From Bryobacteraceae bacterium (GTDB lineage: Bacteria > Acidobacteriota > Terriglobia > Bryobacterales > Bryobacteraceae), in assembly GCA_947458745.1 (NCBI GenBank), contig CANGYQ010000001.1, positions 682,001-746,000 on the forward strand: a DNA stretch of 64,000 bases, given 5' to 3'. Under the pieces are notes generated by a model. That model was not told the origin of the DNA, made no database searches, and saw only the letters and a program-made list of their open reading frames with translations. The position numbers and the translations under genes were made by a program. Below are positions 63,923 to 64,000 of the stretch, one piece after another (position 1 is the stretch's first letter; every line of letters begins with the position of its first letter).

Positions 63923-64000
63923 CTAGTTTTCCACGATCTGCTGATAGATTCGGTCCAGGTCCTCGGTCGAGTAGTAGTCGATTTCGATTTTTCCCCGGTT
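63923..64000 (-). CDS. parB: ParB chromosome-partitioning protein, C-terminal end (partial)
   Basis: The last 25 codons on the minus strand read NRGKIEIDYYSTEDLDRIYQ then QIVEN and a stop. The KIEIDYYSTEDLDRIY stretch is the typical C-terminal dimerisation tail of ParB. ParB binds parS near the origin and segregates chromosomes with ParA. The rest of the gene lies beyond the window. Confidence 0.85.
   Translation of the reverse strand, partial: NRGKIEIDYYSTEDLDRIYQQIVEN

Overview
The window looks like a stretch of chromosome from an acidobacterium of the Bryobacterales/Solibacteraceae type. This is an inference from gene content. The DNA is GC-rich. Two very long TonB-dependent receptors carry an N-terminal carboxypeptidase-regulatory-like domain (Oar type). 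A Planctomycete-type cytochrome c/DUF1549/DUF1553 protein is paired with a DUF1501 protein. Many secreted hydrolases have Tat- or Sec-like leaders, and there is a PEP-CTERM protein. The dnaA-dnaN-gyrB block, two DnaA-box clusters and a parB end mark the neighbourhood of the replication origin. I see no prophage, insertion sequence, CRISPR array or rRNA.

Layout. 1-3.2 kb: folC, plsC and an exported amidohydrolase. 3.3-10.6 kb: two Oar-like TonB receptors on the minus strand, with clear terminators, one strong promoter and one palindromic operator. 10.6-16.3 kb: a minus-strand operon of an HtrA-like protease, a cytochrome c/DUF1549/LamG/DUF1553 protein and a DUF1501 protein. 16.4-19.1 kb: aroA translationally coupled to an orphan histidine kinase, facing a ChbG/HpnK deacetylase. 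19.3-22.0 kb: a complete MlaE-MlaF-MlaD lipid-transport operon with an unusual ATPase Walker B and a five-fold repeat in MlaD. 22-30 kb: a P1-family peptidase, a PEP-CTERM protein, an esterase, two Flp pilins, a Gfo/Idh/MocA oxidoreductase, a polytopic membrane protein and a LytS-like kinase. 30.3-38.8 kb: ribA, a PIN/RHH toxin-antitoxin pair, an esterase plus M14 peptidase operon, a frameshifted YCII/sigma-factor pair and an M20 peptidase. 39-45.8 kb: an enolase-superfamily dehydratase, an MFS transporter, feoAB, a MerR-TPR protein and a DinB-like protein.

45.8-51.5 kb is the replication block: tRNA-Gly, DnaA boxes, dnaA, a second DnaA box, dnaN and gyrB. 51.6-54.1 kb holds a three-gene XRE/membrane cassette, a VOC protein and alanine racemase. 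54.2-63.8 kb is an eight-gene minus-strand polysaccharide operon: a Wzt-like ABC ATPase with a C-terminal domain, a methyltransferase with a long coiled coil, a GT2-GT4 fusion, four GT2 enzymes and one GT4 enzyme. The window ends with tRNA-Met and the C-terminus of ParB.

The most interesting items are: (i) the Wzt plus coiled-coil methyltransferase pair, which resembles the E. coli O9a WbdD/Wzt chain-length system but has no visible kinase domain and no Wzm permease; (ii) the MlaF ATPase whose catalytic glutamate position is a serine; (iii) a recurring pattern of -10-like hexamers 6-12 bases before start codons, suggesting leaderless or short-leader transcripts; (iv) two independent frameshifts in an adjacent YCII/sigma pair; and (v) DnaA boxes on both sides of dnaA.
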